Positions 33,801 to 45,870 of a stretch of DNA of 64,000 bases are shown here, piece by piece. How positions within the stretch are numbered: the first letter of the stretch is position 1; every line of letters starts with the position of its first letter. A model generated the notes under the pieces. The model did not search any database and was not told where the DNA came from. It saw only the letters and a list, made by a program, of their open reading frames with translations. Origin of the DNA: Chlorokybus atmophyticus (taxonomy: Eukaryota > Streptophyta > Chlorokybophyceae > Chlorokybales > Chlorokybaceae); contig RHPI01002438.1 in assembly GCA_009103225.1 (NCBI GenBank), positions 94,205 to 158,204 of the forward strand, written 5' to 3'. Position numbers and translations under genes: made by a program.

Positions 33801-36800
33801 AACACCTTGTTGCACCCACGGCAGTTGTACAAGACCAGATGCCTCATGAAAGTCGTGCAAACAGGAGCATACACAGTGCCCGGACGACGCTTTGTGTCCG
33901 TTAATGTGCAGGTGATGCTCAGTAACACCACCACAATGACCCCACCTTCAACTGCTTGGCTGTCAAATCGGCGAGCATTTGCTTCAATATTGCCACTGCT
34001 GCCACCTGTCAGGCTGCCGGACTTGCTGATGAGCGTCCCATCCAATGAAACAACTGCAGGCGGGTGACTTGGTTGGGCTGGGTGGCACAGAAGTATCTTG
34101 CATGCAAGAAGGCATGAACGTACCTTTAAACCTCTCATCATCACCATAGGCCAAACTCTTCGCTTCATCCAAAGTATCACACACCAGCGTATTGCCACAA
34201 GCATACAGCAATGCCTTCTCGATGGACGGATCATATGTGTGGGTACGGTCAAGGCTACTATACACATGTTTCGCACAGCACTCGCACAAGAAACAACCCC
34301 AATCACAAGATAGTTATCAAGCAATATGACGACTGCACAAAAAGCAAGCTGATACCAGTAGTGAACTTAGCAGCGTAGTGATGGATATCTCAACACATCA
34401 AGGATCAGCTTGGCGCTGCCGCCCAGATTACGCATGCGCTCTTGAACTGGCTTCGTCTCAACTCCATGTAACGGTATGAACGTCATCACGCCTGTTCGCT
34501 GGTCCTTCAAGTACTGTTGGAACAACACATAAGGACAGTTGACCAATGTGTTTGCTAGTGCATGCAGCATACCACAGGCTTACTTGTATGCATTCTCGTC
34601 CGGTCTTCACATCATCCACGACGACAGCATCAATGTTTTTTCCCATGACCACTGCCACCGCAAGGTTGTACCGTCGATGCTGGGGCTTGCAAAGGTCAAT
34701 AAGACGACCATGCACGCCAGGGTATAAGCGCTTCATGCTGTCAATGGCTTCAACTGCTCTGTTCTCACGATCATTTTCCCGCTGATCAGCTTTCAGTTCG
34801 CGCAGTTGCAGTTCAATCGCATCGAGCTGGGCCATGATGTGATCCTGACGCGCTCTGTTCACACAGACAGTCCATTACACAAACGCAACGTACGTTGGTG
34901 ATCCTCAAACTGTCCTTGCGCAGCCATCACCCCACCTGGATTGCTGAGACTGTAGTGCTAGATCAGTCATCTTTTGTTTCAACTCTGGTAGCTTTTGCCT
35001 CGATTCTTGCAACGCTTTGCCACAGCGCTCACGGCTCGCAGACAGGGAGGTGCTCTCAGAGTCCAGCTGCTGTAAGCGACTGTCCATTTGCTGGAGTTTC
35101 GACTGTAGGCTGCTGAGGCGTTCTTGGTCGCTCTGCTGCTGCCGCTCTGCTTTCAGCTTCTCTTGCTGCAGTTTGAACGTCTTGCCTTGGACTTCCTGCC
35201 GTCTAAGGTAGCACGGCTCAAGTTACACACAAGCAAGACATGCACACACACGCATGCACGCACAACATTGCCAGTTAGCGCTTACACTTACTTGCTATTG
35301 TATTCATTAAGCTGCTCTTCGCCAAGCTGTACTCTCCCAGCTTGCTGCTCGGACTGTTGCTGGTTGAACAGATCCAGAGCAGCGTTCACATCCTCCAAGT
35401 CCTGCTGCAGCTTTCGTATCTCCCCTTGCTGCGCATCATGCTCAGCCCGTGCTTTGCTCAGTTTCCCAGTCTCCACGCCAATCCTCTTACTTATGTGCTG
35501 CACTTCCTCCTTTGTTTTGACACCTCGCGGTTTCTGCATGGCATAGCAAGTCAGCACAACCAGCATTCGAGGCAGACTGCAGTCGGCAATCGTTGTGATT
35601 GTTGTATGACATTTGCGAATCACAAGTGCCATACAACAATTAAAACAAGTTGTGATACTGCGGAGCCGCTCTGTGTGCCTTCGAACAATGTTGGAAGCCA
35701 CATTACCACAATTGCTTACATTCTTCTCGAGCTCAGCCTTCGTAGCAGCAGCTTGCTTCTCAACCAGCAGGGTGTCTTTTGTATGCTTGGCTTGAAGCTT
35801 CTTGTGCTCACGAACCTCGGCCTCAATGGCATCCTGTGCTGATGTCATGGCACTCAACTCAGAACTTTCACGCTCCAGGTCAGCTGCGGTTCGCTCACGA
35901 TCCTTGTCCAGACAGTAGAGCTGCCACAGGTAGTGCTCCGTTTTCTTGGCTTTCTGCGGCAATGGTGCTGAGGCAATTAGTACGATAACCGTACGATAAG
36001 TAGTTTCATGTGGCATGCTTGAATCAACTTGCGCAGCATATACCAGCTCGTCTTGCAGCGCCAGGTGGCGTTCAGCCTCTTCCTTTTGCTCCTTCTTCTG
36101 CTTCTTCTCGGCGGTCATGCCACGCTTTTTTTGGAACGAGAAAACGGTTCGCTCTTCTGCCTTCAATTTCTTTGCTTCGTACTCCTCATAATCGCTGCGC
36201 AGTTCCTCTGATCCAGAGATAGTCTCCAGCAGCGCGGTCAACTCCTTTGGGCTTTTGGAGGCGATCGACTCAACATCACCCTGCAAAGGCATGTAAGTAG
36301 CATGTTTTCATCTTTCAAGCCGCCCTCCGAATAGAGCAGTAGACACAGCAGTCCTCATTGGCCCAAGCGTTAGTACCTGGAACACAAGGAAGTTTCTGGC
36401 TTTCACAAGCAGCCCAAGTGACCGCATCTGCTCGCTGTAGGCTTCATAGCTGACAACCTTGTTGTCAATCTTGTACTCGCTAGCGCCTGCTGCGGAAATG
36501 GATCTCATGAAATGGAGTTCACGGCCCTGCTCCAACAGATATGCGAGCATGACACTTGCGCGTCTTCTTTCGCGATCCTCGTCGTTCAAGTCAGCCGAGT
36601 AAACAAGATCTTTGAGCTGTGCCCCTCGCAGCTGCATAGAACGCACACCCAGCACAAAGCTGATTGCATCCATCAGGTTGCTTTTGCCAGCTCCATTGGG
36701 ACCAATCACTGCCGTGAAGTCTCGGAATGGCCCAATCACCTGCACATCCAAAATTATAAGTCTGGAAGATCACAATCAGCATACTGCTGAGCGGAAGTGT

Positions 36801-37667
36801 TGCATGTACATGTAAGTTGCAACTTTTGCACCTCTGGTACAGACGCATGCATAGGTTGAATCACGCTAATCTCTATGCTTAACCAACAACAACTCACCGC
36901 TGCAGTCCAATCAAGCATAGCTGAAATGCAATACTGCGAGGCAAAAGTGCATGTCGACAGCATAAAGTGTGACAAAACGGACGGATTATCAAGAGCGCCA
37001 ACCACTGCGCACATGACCCAACATGGTTATGCAAGACAGCAGGAGAGTGCTGTAGCAGTATCCACGTGCAAAGTGCTAGGGTTGATTTGCCAGCCAACAG
37101 CATTGACTGCTGGGCTGGCGCCGACCAGGCTTATGTTGCATTGGTTGCATGATATTTCTTGCCTCGTAACAAGTCGTGTGCCCACAATCGCAAAACCAAC
37201 GCCGCAACAGCACCAGATTGCTGATAAGACGTGCGTTGGCTTACAGTATATGGCTTGCACGTCCAGGGTGCATGCGAAGTGTGCCAACTCTCCGACGCAC
37301 AACGCAACAGAAAGGCCACCTCATGTCCAAACATATCCGTGTGTGTGGCGTGCATGCTATTCGAACGCAGGCAGCTTCTGTAAACAGCTGCACAAAAGCT
37401 CACTTGGTATGCAGCTGTGCCAAGTGAGCCTGTGTGCACAGCTGTTCACAGCAGCTGCCTGCACTACGCTTGAACTCAAAGCGTAGAGCAGGGACCTGGT
37501 TGGAAATAACGCCCTGGCACACACTGGCCCAAAACCAAACGCCAACTCTTGTGCGCCTCTCCTGCCATATAGCCCACCTGCCGCCCCTTGTAGCTCTTGA
37601 AGTTCTCCACCTCCAGGCGCAGTATGCTGCCTGCCCGCAGCTCTCGCGGAGGCGGCGCCGGAGCCAT
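30867..37667 (-). CDS. SMC1: Structural maintenance of chromosomes protein 1 (cohesin)
   Basis: Twenty-one exons: 37667-37578, 36739-36377, 36280-36044, 35953-35720, 35533-35292, 35202-34936, 34854-34584, 34513-34389, 34236-34124, 34053-33946, 33691-33552, 33420-33331, 33246-33038, 32926-32757, 32662-32553, 32474-32298, 32190-32053, 31874-31795, 31713-31462, 31258-31052 and 30909-30867. They give 1221 residues, the normal SMC1 length. SMC1 pairs with SMC3 to form the cohesin ring that holds sister chromatids. Visible parts: Walker [10 protein letters not shown] (residues 43-51), long coiled coils, the hinge ([12 protein letters not shown] and [12 protein letters not shown], then [11 protein letters not shown]), the signature LSGGEKT, Walker [13 protein letters not shown], and the typical C-terminus [12 protein letters not shown]. 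Intron 8 (34388-34237) is AT-AC; all others are GT-AG. Divergent from BUD13. Confidence 0.96.
34237..34388 (-). other. U12-type AT-AC intron in SMC1
   Basis: Sense-strand 5' end is TTGAG|ATATCCATC (U12 consensus ATATCCTTT), and the 3' end is CCCACAC|ATATGATCC. A CCTTGAC branch motif (consensus TTCCTTRAC) places its adenosine at 34249, 12 nt before the AC. Splicing gives [12 protein letters not shown], the conserved SMC1 sequence, in phase 2. Reading through meets a stop at once (TGCTAA). No GT-AG pair restores the conserved residues. Confidence 0.88.
37383..37446. repeat. Nested foldback in SMC1 intron 1
   Basis: Inner perfect arms GCTCACTTGG (37398-37407) and CCAAGTGAGC (37420-37429) lie within outer arms AACAGCTGCACA and TGTGCACAGCTGTT. 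The structure is within the 838-nt first intron. Confidence 0.75.
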
Positions 37668-38107
37668 TTTCCCGCTTACTCTGACCAAGCCAGTTGCTCC
37701 TTGACGCCACCGCCGCCAAGCACTCGGCCGCTCACGTCGCCAACCCCGCCACCGCAAAGGACAACGCAGTCAGGCAAATCAAATCAAACCCGCTTGCTGT
37801 GGCGGGAAAGCTGTCCTCAGTTCGCATAGCTGACCGAGTAGGACTGCTGATTACTCAATTACTCAATTTACATTGTCCTGATTATTACAGATTATACCGA
37901 TATCAGTCTATTTCCCCGCCGTTGAAGAATGAGTATCTCGTTGTTGACCGAAAAGCTCGGTTAGACGAGTTAAGTGCTGCGGTTTAGCCGCTGTTAGTTG
38001 GACACTCCAACTTGGTGATGACTGATTGATTGAGGGAGTAGGGTTGGGGTTGGCGGTGGTGTTGGCGAGGGCAGGGGCGGCGGCAGGACGAGGCAGCGAG
38101 GGTAGCG
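37668..38107. promoter_or_regulatory. Divergent promoter of SMC1 and BUD13
   Basis: This is 440 bp between two opposite start codons. It must contain both transcription starts. The sequence is GC-rich near each ATG and AT-richer in the centre (about 37850-37900, with ATTACTCAATTACTCAATTT). No specific factor site was identified. Confidence 0.5.
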
Positions 38108-40374
38108 ATGAGCTCCTCCAAGGCAGAGTACCTGAAGCGGTACCTTGGTGGTGGTGGAGGGGCGTCAGGCGAAGAGCAGGCGAAGAAGAAGCGCAAGAAG
38201 AAGCCCGTTGTGGCTGCTGCTGCTGCTGGGCGGGCAGGCGGCGTCCTTATTGTTGACGATGACGACGCCTGGAAGAAACCCTTGTCGCCTCCTCCGCCGT
38301 TGCAGGAAGAGGACGACGCCGACGGTGCGTGAATTGCCCTGTGGTCGTGTCACAAGGCTGTCGTTCTTGCTGTTTGATATAAGCAAACTATATGCTTGAA
38401 GCTTGCTTACGCCGTGTTGCCAGTTGATGAATCTGGCGGGATGTGTTTTTTTAATCTTTAGTTGTACAGTAATCAACATGCGTGGCTTTGAAATGATGGC
38501 GACAGGAGCAACACTCATGTCGAGCGTGTCCATGTGTATTACGCAGTGGTACGCATGCAAGCAAGCAATATGATCAATACGCGTACAATATTGGATTTTG
38601 AGTTTAGCATGCACAGACCCTATAACTACTGCAGTGATGGCCATGTGCTTGTCAGCGCTCATAATCGGAAAAGCATCCACTGGGTGATGGTCTCCGCAGC
38701 CAATCAAGGTTTCTGTGAGCAGAAGCACCAGCAGTTGAGGAAACGGTGGAAGTGCGTGCTATGAACAGGAGAGCGATGCTGCGTGAGAGGATGGAGGCAG
38801 AAGGCAGTGGCTGGGTTACCCTTTCCACCGATACTGGTACGCCGGTCAGCTCAGCTTGCAAACCATCATGTTGCTGATGCTGGTTCGTACTTAGGACGAT
38901 ATTGCCCATCATAGTTGAGTGAGAGTTTACCTTGCCTACCATTGTTTTTGAGTTATTCAGCAGGAAACTGCTCAATCTGAACTTCGGGCTTGTTTGATAC
39001 CACAAGCAGTAATCAGCAATGTCATTCACCTGCAGGGCAAGGTCAGAGTGAGCTTGGGCATAGGGACTTGGACTTGTCACCACCACGCAGCCGCGTTAAA
39101 GCTGAGCAGCCATCCCCCCCAAGACGGCATGAGTCTCCAGATCTATCGCCTCCTCGACGAGCAGGGGGTGCAGATTTATCTCCACAACGCAGGGTAAAAA
39201 CAGAGCAACTGTCCCCATCGCGTCCACCTCAAGTCAGCATCAAAAAAGAAGTTCCATCCCCACGAAGACGACTTGATTCTCCTGATCTATCCCCTCCACG
39301 GCGCAAGCACACAGCTGCCCAGGCTGCAGACTTGTCACCGCCGCGCAGGCGGGCTACAACAGGGGCATCTCCAAGGCGCAATGGCAGACACGACTCCCCT
39401 GACTTGTCACCTCCACGGAGACAGCAAGCAGCCAATCACGGGGACTTGTCGCCACCACGCAGGCGGGCGAGGATAGAGCAGTCCCCACCATCGCGTGCAC
39501 ATCAGGTCAGAGTCAAGGAAGAGCTGGCATCCCCAAAGCACCGTGGACGGCATGACTCGCCTGATCTTTCACCTCCACGGCGAGAAGACACACTCAGCAA
39601 GAAACCGCTGCATATGACGGACGGCACACTGGCAGGGCTGAGGACTGGCAGGGAGTTAAGAGATGAGATTGAGCAAAAGAAGATAGAGGACGCACGGCGA
39701 TTTGCAGCAATGGACACAACAAAGAGCGGTCGTGGTGCGGAAACAGTGTATCGAGACAAGCGTGGCAAGCGTCTTGAAGGCTTGACGGAGCTCATGCGCC
39801 AGCAACAGGGTGCAAAACCTACTGATGAAGACAGGCAAACAGAGTGGGGCAAGGGTCTTGCTCAAAAGCAGCAAGCTGAAGCCCGAGCTGCTGACCTTGC
39901 CGCTGAGCGGGCGAAGCCGTTCGCTCGGTATGAAGATGACGCTGATCTGGACAGCATGTTGAAGAGCCGGTCACGTTGGGGCGACCCAATGGCACACCTT
40001 GTCAAGGGCAATGCAAAGGACAACGGCCTTGAAGACATCAGCAAGGTAAGTTGAAGTGGTGTACAAGTTGCCCGAATGGCATGCTAGGTACTGCGTGGAA
40101 AAATACAAGCGCGTTGGCCCTGATGTTGCTCCTTTTGCAGAAGCATAACCTTGATCTGGAGACCAGTGGTTTTACCATCCCGCAAGATGTTCCGCTGCAC
40201 AGCTGGCTAAAGAGGGGTGTGCCTGCACCGCCAAATCGATACAGTATCAGACCCGGGAGGCACTGGGATGGAGTGGATCGCAGCACAGGTTTCGAGGCCA
40301 ACTACTTTAAGATAATGAATGAGAAGTCTGCCAGATCGAAGCAGGCATATGAATGGTCCGTGGCGGAGATGTGA
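38108..40374 (+). CDS. BUD13: Pre-mRNA-splicing factor BUD13/CWC26
   Basis: Four exons: 38108-38324, 38723-38836, 39036-40045 and 40141-40374. They give 524 residues. BUD13 is a subunit of the RES complex (with Pml1 and Snu17), which helps spliceosome activation and pre-mRNA retention in the nucleus. The N-terminus [13 protein letters not shown] and a KKKRKKK cluster are typical. The middle has eight copies of a DLSPPRR unit, as also seen in animal BUD13. The conserved C-terminal half follows ([43 protein letters not shown]) and ends [21 protein letters not shown] and EWSVAEM. The exon 2 acceptor (TGAGCAG|AAGCAC) keeps the frame. Nothing is broken. Confidence 0.95.
39066..39591 (+). repeat. 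Imperfect coding repeat (DLSPPRR units) in BUD13 exon 3
   Basis: Eight spaced copies encode DLSPPR(R/S) or DLSPQRR, most preceded by SP or A/G, with basic linkers. They provide regularly spaced Ser-Pro phosphorylation-type sites. Confidence 0.9.
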
Positions 40375-41440
40375 GCACTTATCCGCACCAGACTCAAGGG
40401 CGATTTGTGGCGCATGGACAGTTGCTTGGCAGTCAGGTAACATGTGATGAAGTGGGTTTACATGACTGTCATCACTTGCAGTCACACAACACCAGTTCTG
40501 ACAAGCACTGCATGAAGTCTAAATTGCTGTTTATTGCACAGGGTGGTGTAGGTACTATGTCCCGATTGTTCATTTGGGTCAGTGCACAAGATGAGCTGTG
40601 CAGACGTGCGCGCAAGCAGCACAGCTTCCAGGCGCAGACAGCCCACCAACAGCTGCATGTCAATATGTCAGGAGCCACCGCTGTCATGTAGAGGAATACG
40701 AGGCTCAACTTTGGCTGCTGTGATGGGCACAGTGCGGACATGCAGAGAACGTCAGCGTATGTAAGAGCGCGCTCACTGAGCAGTCTTGCGCTCAAGCTCG
40801 CCTCGCGCACGACTTCCAAGCACGAATGCGCAGAGGACATCACCCAACAGTTATATGCGTTCTGCTACTTTGCAGACAACTCAAGGAACCAAGCTATTGC
40901 AAGATAGAGCAATGCTCTTAACGCAGTGCATACCATGCTTAGTCTCATGTGGTTTGTGTCGGTATTGTTGATAGGTTTGCGATGAGTGGATAACCACTCA
41001 AGTTAGCCACTTGCAAGTTCTGACACATGGGGTGTTTACAGCAAGCATTGTGCACACACCGAGTGATGATATGCATGATTGTGCGGTTGGCGAGCATTCG
41101 TACCGCAAGGTTGACAAGCAAATTACCACAATTACCACAGATTAGTGTTGGTATACTGCTTTTCAGTGGAAGTAGAGTAGGTGATATGATGTTGGAGAGT
41201 GCAAGCCCGTGAAGCTCGTCATCATCCACCTTCACAAGCGGCAGCACTCTTGCTACTTGATATGTCAAAACTTATAGAGAGAGAACTGACACCGATACTG
41301 GTTGTCATGCTTTGAGTAGAAGTGTAATACAGTCAGTAGGCACAACTGCGTGCCTAGCAGCGTTATAAGCGACATTGGCAGCAGCAGCGGCGGCACTGGC
41401 GGCGGTGTGCTCCAGGTAGCCCGCTTTCTGCCGGGCGGTG
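40375..41440 (+). other. Spacer between BUD13 and the tRNA-binding protein gene
   Basis: About 1.07 kb with no recognised exon. It contains the BUD13 3' UTR and, near 41380-41440, a GGC/GCA-rich stretch just before the next ATG that is likely the 5' UTR or promoter. Confidence 0.45.
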
Positions 41441-43289
41441 ATGGCGCCCGTTGCAAGCCAAAGTGGCAGCGCTTTGGACAGAGCGGTCGCGCTCGTGGAC
41501 GCGCTCGTGGCGGAGCTGGCTGCGGCAGTAGGAGAGGTCAGTGTGGTGAGTGAGGAAGGCGTGGGAACGTCCATTTTGCGCACAGCTGCTCGACTTTTAC
41601 AGACTTAGCTTGCATGCAAGGATAATACTTGTTGCAGTGCATCGTGACGTAATGCGTGGCAATGCTCTTTGGTTCCCAAACACTGCAGGCAGCCAATCTA
41701 AGCTGGGCATCCTCTGTGTGATGAGCGTGCTCATGAGTTGCATGCTCTTATTATACTGTTGCATACACACTCTCATGCTTATACTACAAGCGACGCGAAC
41801 GACACAGGGCTCACACGCTTCCGTACCTGCCATTACACAAGTGCCTGATCCTACTGCTACTGCTCCCCTGCCAACGACGACCGAAGCTGACCCAACGCCA
41901 AAGCTACCAAGTGAGAGCAAAACTGCCAAGAAAGTGGCTAGCAAGAAGGGCGCAGACAATGTTGCTGCTTCGCAGTCCGGTAAGTTATTAAGGCTGTCGA
42001 GCTGTAGCAAGATTGTTTGACTGCAGTTGTAACTGCATGACCCTTCACAACGGCCTGACGCGAGTTGTCTTATGCAGCGAATGCATCCGCGGATGATGAC
42101 CTGTTCTCAAAGGCGCTCATCAAAGTAAGCTGCGTGATTTTTGTCGCATGCAGCAGTATCGCCAGCTAGCTGGAGTAGGCGTAACCCAGTCGGTTTGGGC
42201 AATTGCAGGTTGGGCGCGTTGCTTCCGTGGAGCCTCATCCTGTCGCTGACAAGCTGTGGCTCCTGAAGGTTGATGTTGGGGAGCCAGAGAAGAGACAGGT
42301 GTGCGCTGGCCTGCGACATTATGTACCTGCTGGTAGGTAGCCCCACAGCCACTGCACCCATAGCAAGCGGACTGTTTGCTGTAGACAGCGCATGTGCGTA
42401 TGCACACTACACACAGAGGCGCTTGCTGGCAAAAGCGCAGACACAAGCATGCGTTGCGCATGCCATGTGGCCAGTTTTCTGTAATGTTTGTTGGTGCCTT
42501 GCAGAGGCACTCTCAGGTGCGCTGGTGTGTTGCGTGTGCAACCTGAAGCCTGCCAAGCTCGCTGGCACCCTCTCTGAAGCGATGATACTTGCAGCAGAGT
42601 CGGAAATTGAAGGCGGAAAGCTGTCTGTGCAGGTAATGCTTGTAGGGCATTCCATTCCTGCGCCTCTTCTGTTGTGAGATAGCCATGCGTTGGCTACATC
42701 AGTCCTCTAGCGGCAAGGATCATGAGTCTACATTACGTGCAGACTCTCGCACCTCCTGCCGGTGCTTCCCCGGGTGATCAAGTCTTCGTGAAGGTGCTGT
42801 CATTGTGTTGTTGTCGCCATGCATGTGAAGCTTCAAACTTGGCTTTATGCTGTTAGCCTGAGTCATGTGATGTGGTTCAAACATACTATCTGATGCCAAG
42901 CAGGGAGGTCAGCCCAGCACCAGCTACACGAAGCAGCTGAGTTCCAAAGTTTGGGCTCTAGTCGGGCCCCTTCTACAAGTGCAAGGTGAGTGTTGGCGGG
43001 AAGCATGCAAACTCTGTTATCATGTGGGCAGATGGCGGTCTCGTGCTCAGTTGTAATTCGTTTCATGGCTTGTTACTGCTGGCCGGTTGAAGTCATTTCT
43101 TGTTCGAGTTTGCGCTGCGTTGCAAGCCACTGCGCACACAGATTGCTCTTGCGTATTGCCTGCTGTATTGTCGTAAAGCTGTTTCTTTAACACGTAGGTG
43201 GCAATGCAATATATGCGGGAGCTGAGCTTGTGACGAGTGCGGGAGTCATCACTGTGCCGCATACGCCTGATGGAGCAGCAATCAAGTGA
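41441..43289 (+). CDS. AIMP1/ARC1-like tRNA-binding (EMAPII) protein
   Basis: Eight exons: 41441-41545, 41808-41979, 42078-42124, 42209-42332, 42505-42632, 42743-42793, 42904-42985 and 43198-43289. They give 266 residues. A short helical N-terminus (DALVAELAAAVGE) and a Pro/Thr/Lys-rich linker (SESKTAKKVASKKG) lead to the tRNA-binding OB fold. This has VGRVASVEPHPVADKLWLLK, VCNLKPAKLAGTLSEAMILA, TLAPPAGASPGDQVF and an EMAPII-like tail ending TVPHTPDGAAIK. Such proteins bind tRNA non-specifically and act as cofactors of aminoacyl-tRNA synthetases (Arc1 in yeast, AIMP1/p43 in animals, OB-fold homologues in plants). There is no synthetase catalytic domain. Intron and exon phases are all consistent. 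Confidence 0.88.
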
Positions 43290-44324
43290 TGATAGGTGGC
43301 TTTGGGGCACAAGAAAACGAGCCACACACCGATCATGTTGGCGAAGGTTCTGAAGACATGCGCACTACAGGGCATGCGCGCGGTCAAATCAAGCCCTGCT
43401 GGGTTGTATGTGTTGTACTGCAATCTACTTACCACAACACATGCAAAGACGCATTGAAACACGAGTGGGCATGTGAATTATAAGTTGTGTATCGAAGAAA
43501 TAGACATCTCACAGGTGATGCAGTCCTCCTTATGATACCAATGTACATGGCGATTGTATGCCAAGCATCCCCATACCTGTTCACGCACACCATGGCAGTC
43601 ACTACTACACACGTTCTGTTGCTGGGGGCCATGGCGGGGCGTTTACGGGCACAGGACTGACAATGTTGGAGCTCCCTCTTCTGCAAGTAACATCTGCTGC
43701 TGCTGTTGATGCACCACCTACTGCACATAGTTGCAAATGCAAGCTAAGGGCCATTACATGATTGACATAAGCTGGTGTGCGACTCATGAGTAGCAGGTGC
43801 TGGACCGGGAGCACCATTTATAGTAGACGAACAGTGTTAGCGCCCGCCCTGTTGGTCATGCATGACAGGGAAGCCAGCGACGGCAAGTACATGGGGAGCA
43901 GTCCCTCGATGCCCGTGTGAAGGATCGCAAAGTACACAGCGCAGCGACAGCAGTGTGCTGCATGCCGCGCATGGAACTGCATGCTGCGCGCCAATGGGCG
44001 CAAACCCTAACGCTGGCGACGGCATAGCATCCAGACGGCGGGAGGAGGGAGGGTGTAGGGAAGGGAGGAGAGAGGGGGAGTCCAAGTCCTGCTGCTGTTG
44101 TGACCGCTGGTGCTGCTGCAAATGGGCCGCTAACCGGGTGGCACTGGTGCAGGTAACCATGATTGCACTGTCGCGCATGCATGACTGACAGGGGGGCGTA
44201 GATGTAGGTGTACCAGTAGAGTAGGTAGCCTGGTGGTCGTATATATAGCACAAGGTGATTGTATTCTGCAGAGTGTTGCATGCGTGGTGTGGTCTATATG
44301 GGCATACCCCTCTCGCATTGTATG

Positions 44325-44363
44325 AAGGGGCAACACAAGAAAATGCTAGTTGTGTTGCCCCTT
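44325..44363. repeat. Perfect 14-bp foldback
   Basis: Arms AAGGGGCAACACAA (44325-44338) and TTGTGTTGCCCCTT (44350-44363) flank an 11-base loop. The stem is too short and isolated for a confident small-RNA precursor call. Confidence 0.85.
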
Positions 44364-44999
44364 AAGCATGGCTCGTAGCTAAGCAGTTGAGTAGTAGCAT
44401 GAACTCATGAGAATATTGTGGGCAACGTGGGTAAAGAGGCTTGTCGGATCATTTGCAATAATTGTTGCAATTGATGCTTCCCACGTGCATAGATGTAACC
44501 AACAGTAGAGTTGCATTTATAGCAAACTCTAGCATTCTCTCGGGGCCACATGCATGAAGCAAGCAATGTGCTAACAGCAAACAAGCAGCAAACAAACAAT
44601 AGCGCACTCAATTTGCATGGGGGCAAAGGCAGAGCTAACCTAGCTATTACCAACCATGACTGCTATGACGACTATGACGGTTAGAACAACTAGAACCCTC
44701 GACATCTTCTCAGACATCTTGACATCAATGCATCTGCGAATGTAGGTGACAACTGTGACGGGAGTTTATTACAAATGTGTACCTAACCTATAACGATGAT
44801 TATCATGAGCATAAACAAAATGACATCGGTGTGTATGAAAGATGCATAAGGCAAGCTTATGCAAGTTTATTTAATGAATGCCAACTTACGTGCACATGCA
44901 GTGTCACAAGCACAACCACTCACCAATATCTGCGATAATTGGCGCTCATAGTTGGAATGTACTTCTCTGCAGGCGAGTTGTAAATGTATACCATGTATA

Positions 45000-45500
45000 C
45001 ACACTATGCTAATGTATTGGGTACAATACAATAGTAGTGTGTATACAGTGCTATTGTATCGTGTGTATTGAATACAATAGTATACTGTTGTATTTTACCC
45101 AATACAATAGTATGGTGTGTATACTATACCAATGTGTATGCGGTATACACAGTAGTATACCACATATACACAACGGTATAGTGTGAATACCACATATACA
45201 CAATATACTATTGCGTACATGTGGTATACACAATATACACAGTATACCACATATGTATATGCGGTATACACATATACACAGTATCTTATTGTGTATATGT
45301 GGTATACTATTGTGTATACCACATATACTATATATAAGGGGTATGCTACGGTGTATGTATATTGTGTATATGTGGTATACACATACCACGTATATTGTGT
45401 ATGTTGTGTATACTACATATACACAGTATATATGGTATACACAATGGTATACCACATATACACAATAGTATATTGTGTATATGTGGTATACACACTATAC
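45000..45500. repeat. Palindromic GTATAC satellite
   Basis: About 500 bp is built from GTATAC, CACATATACACAATA and their complements in irregular alternation (for example GTATACCACATATACACAA). The array reads almost the same on both strands, so it produces long mirror-image open frames rich in Tyr, Thr, Ile and Val on both strands. These are composition artefacts. Confidence 0.9.
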
Positions 45501-45711
45501 TATTGTGTGTACGTGCAAAGCATGCATTGCACGCCTTGAATTCTGTTGACGTTTTTCCGGACACATGTATTGCACCATTATATCATAATATGTACTCCAT
45601 TCATATAAACACTCTCGTAATGTGTACGAAAGAAAGTTGAGGGTATTCATTGTGTCACATACGTATATGTGCCACATATACACGTATAGTACATGTTGTG
45701 TTTATTTAGAC

Positions 45712-45870
45712 TTACCCCCCTGTATACAAGCTCAAAGCCCCCCTGAAAAAAGTGTGTGGGGGCAGGTGTGTGTGTAAAAGTGCCGCTTTACGAGCCATAA
45801 GCTTAACAGCCCCCCCACCCCCCCATCTGTTTGTCGGGGGGGAGGGGGATTATATATAAAGTGGGGGCTT
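45712..45870. repeat. C/G-tract segment with partial terminal inverted repeats
   Basis: CCCCCCTGTATACAAGCTCAAAGCCCCCC at the left and GGGGGCTTTTGTACA at the right are partly complementary around C-runs and G-runs. This may be a short MITE-like element, but the match is weak. Similar C/G blocks occur near 3740-3790. Confidence 0.4.

Noticed and set aside
35288-36292. A 334-codon minus-strand open frame in SMC1
   Set aside because: It reads through three exons and two in-frame introns. Splice signals and SMC1 conservation show the intervening residues are not part of the protein.
45000-45500. CRISPR-like array
   Set aside because: There are no unique spacers of constant length, and the genome is nuclear eukaryotic. 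It is a satellite.
45051-45683. Overlapping Tyr/Ile/Val-rich open frames on both strands
   Set aside because: They are translations of the symmetric GTATAC satellite, not genes.
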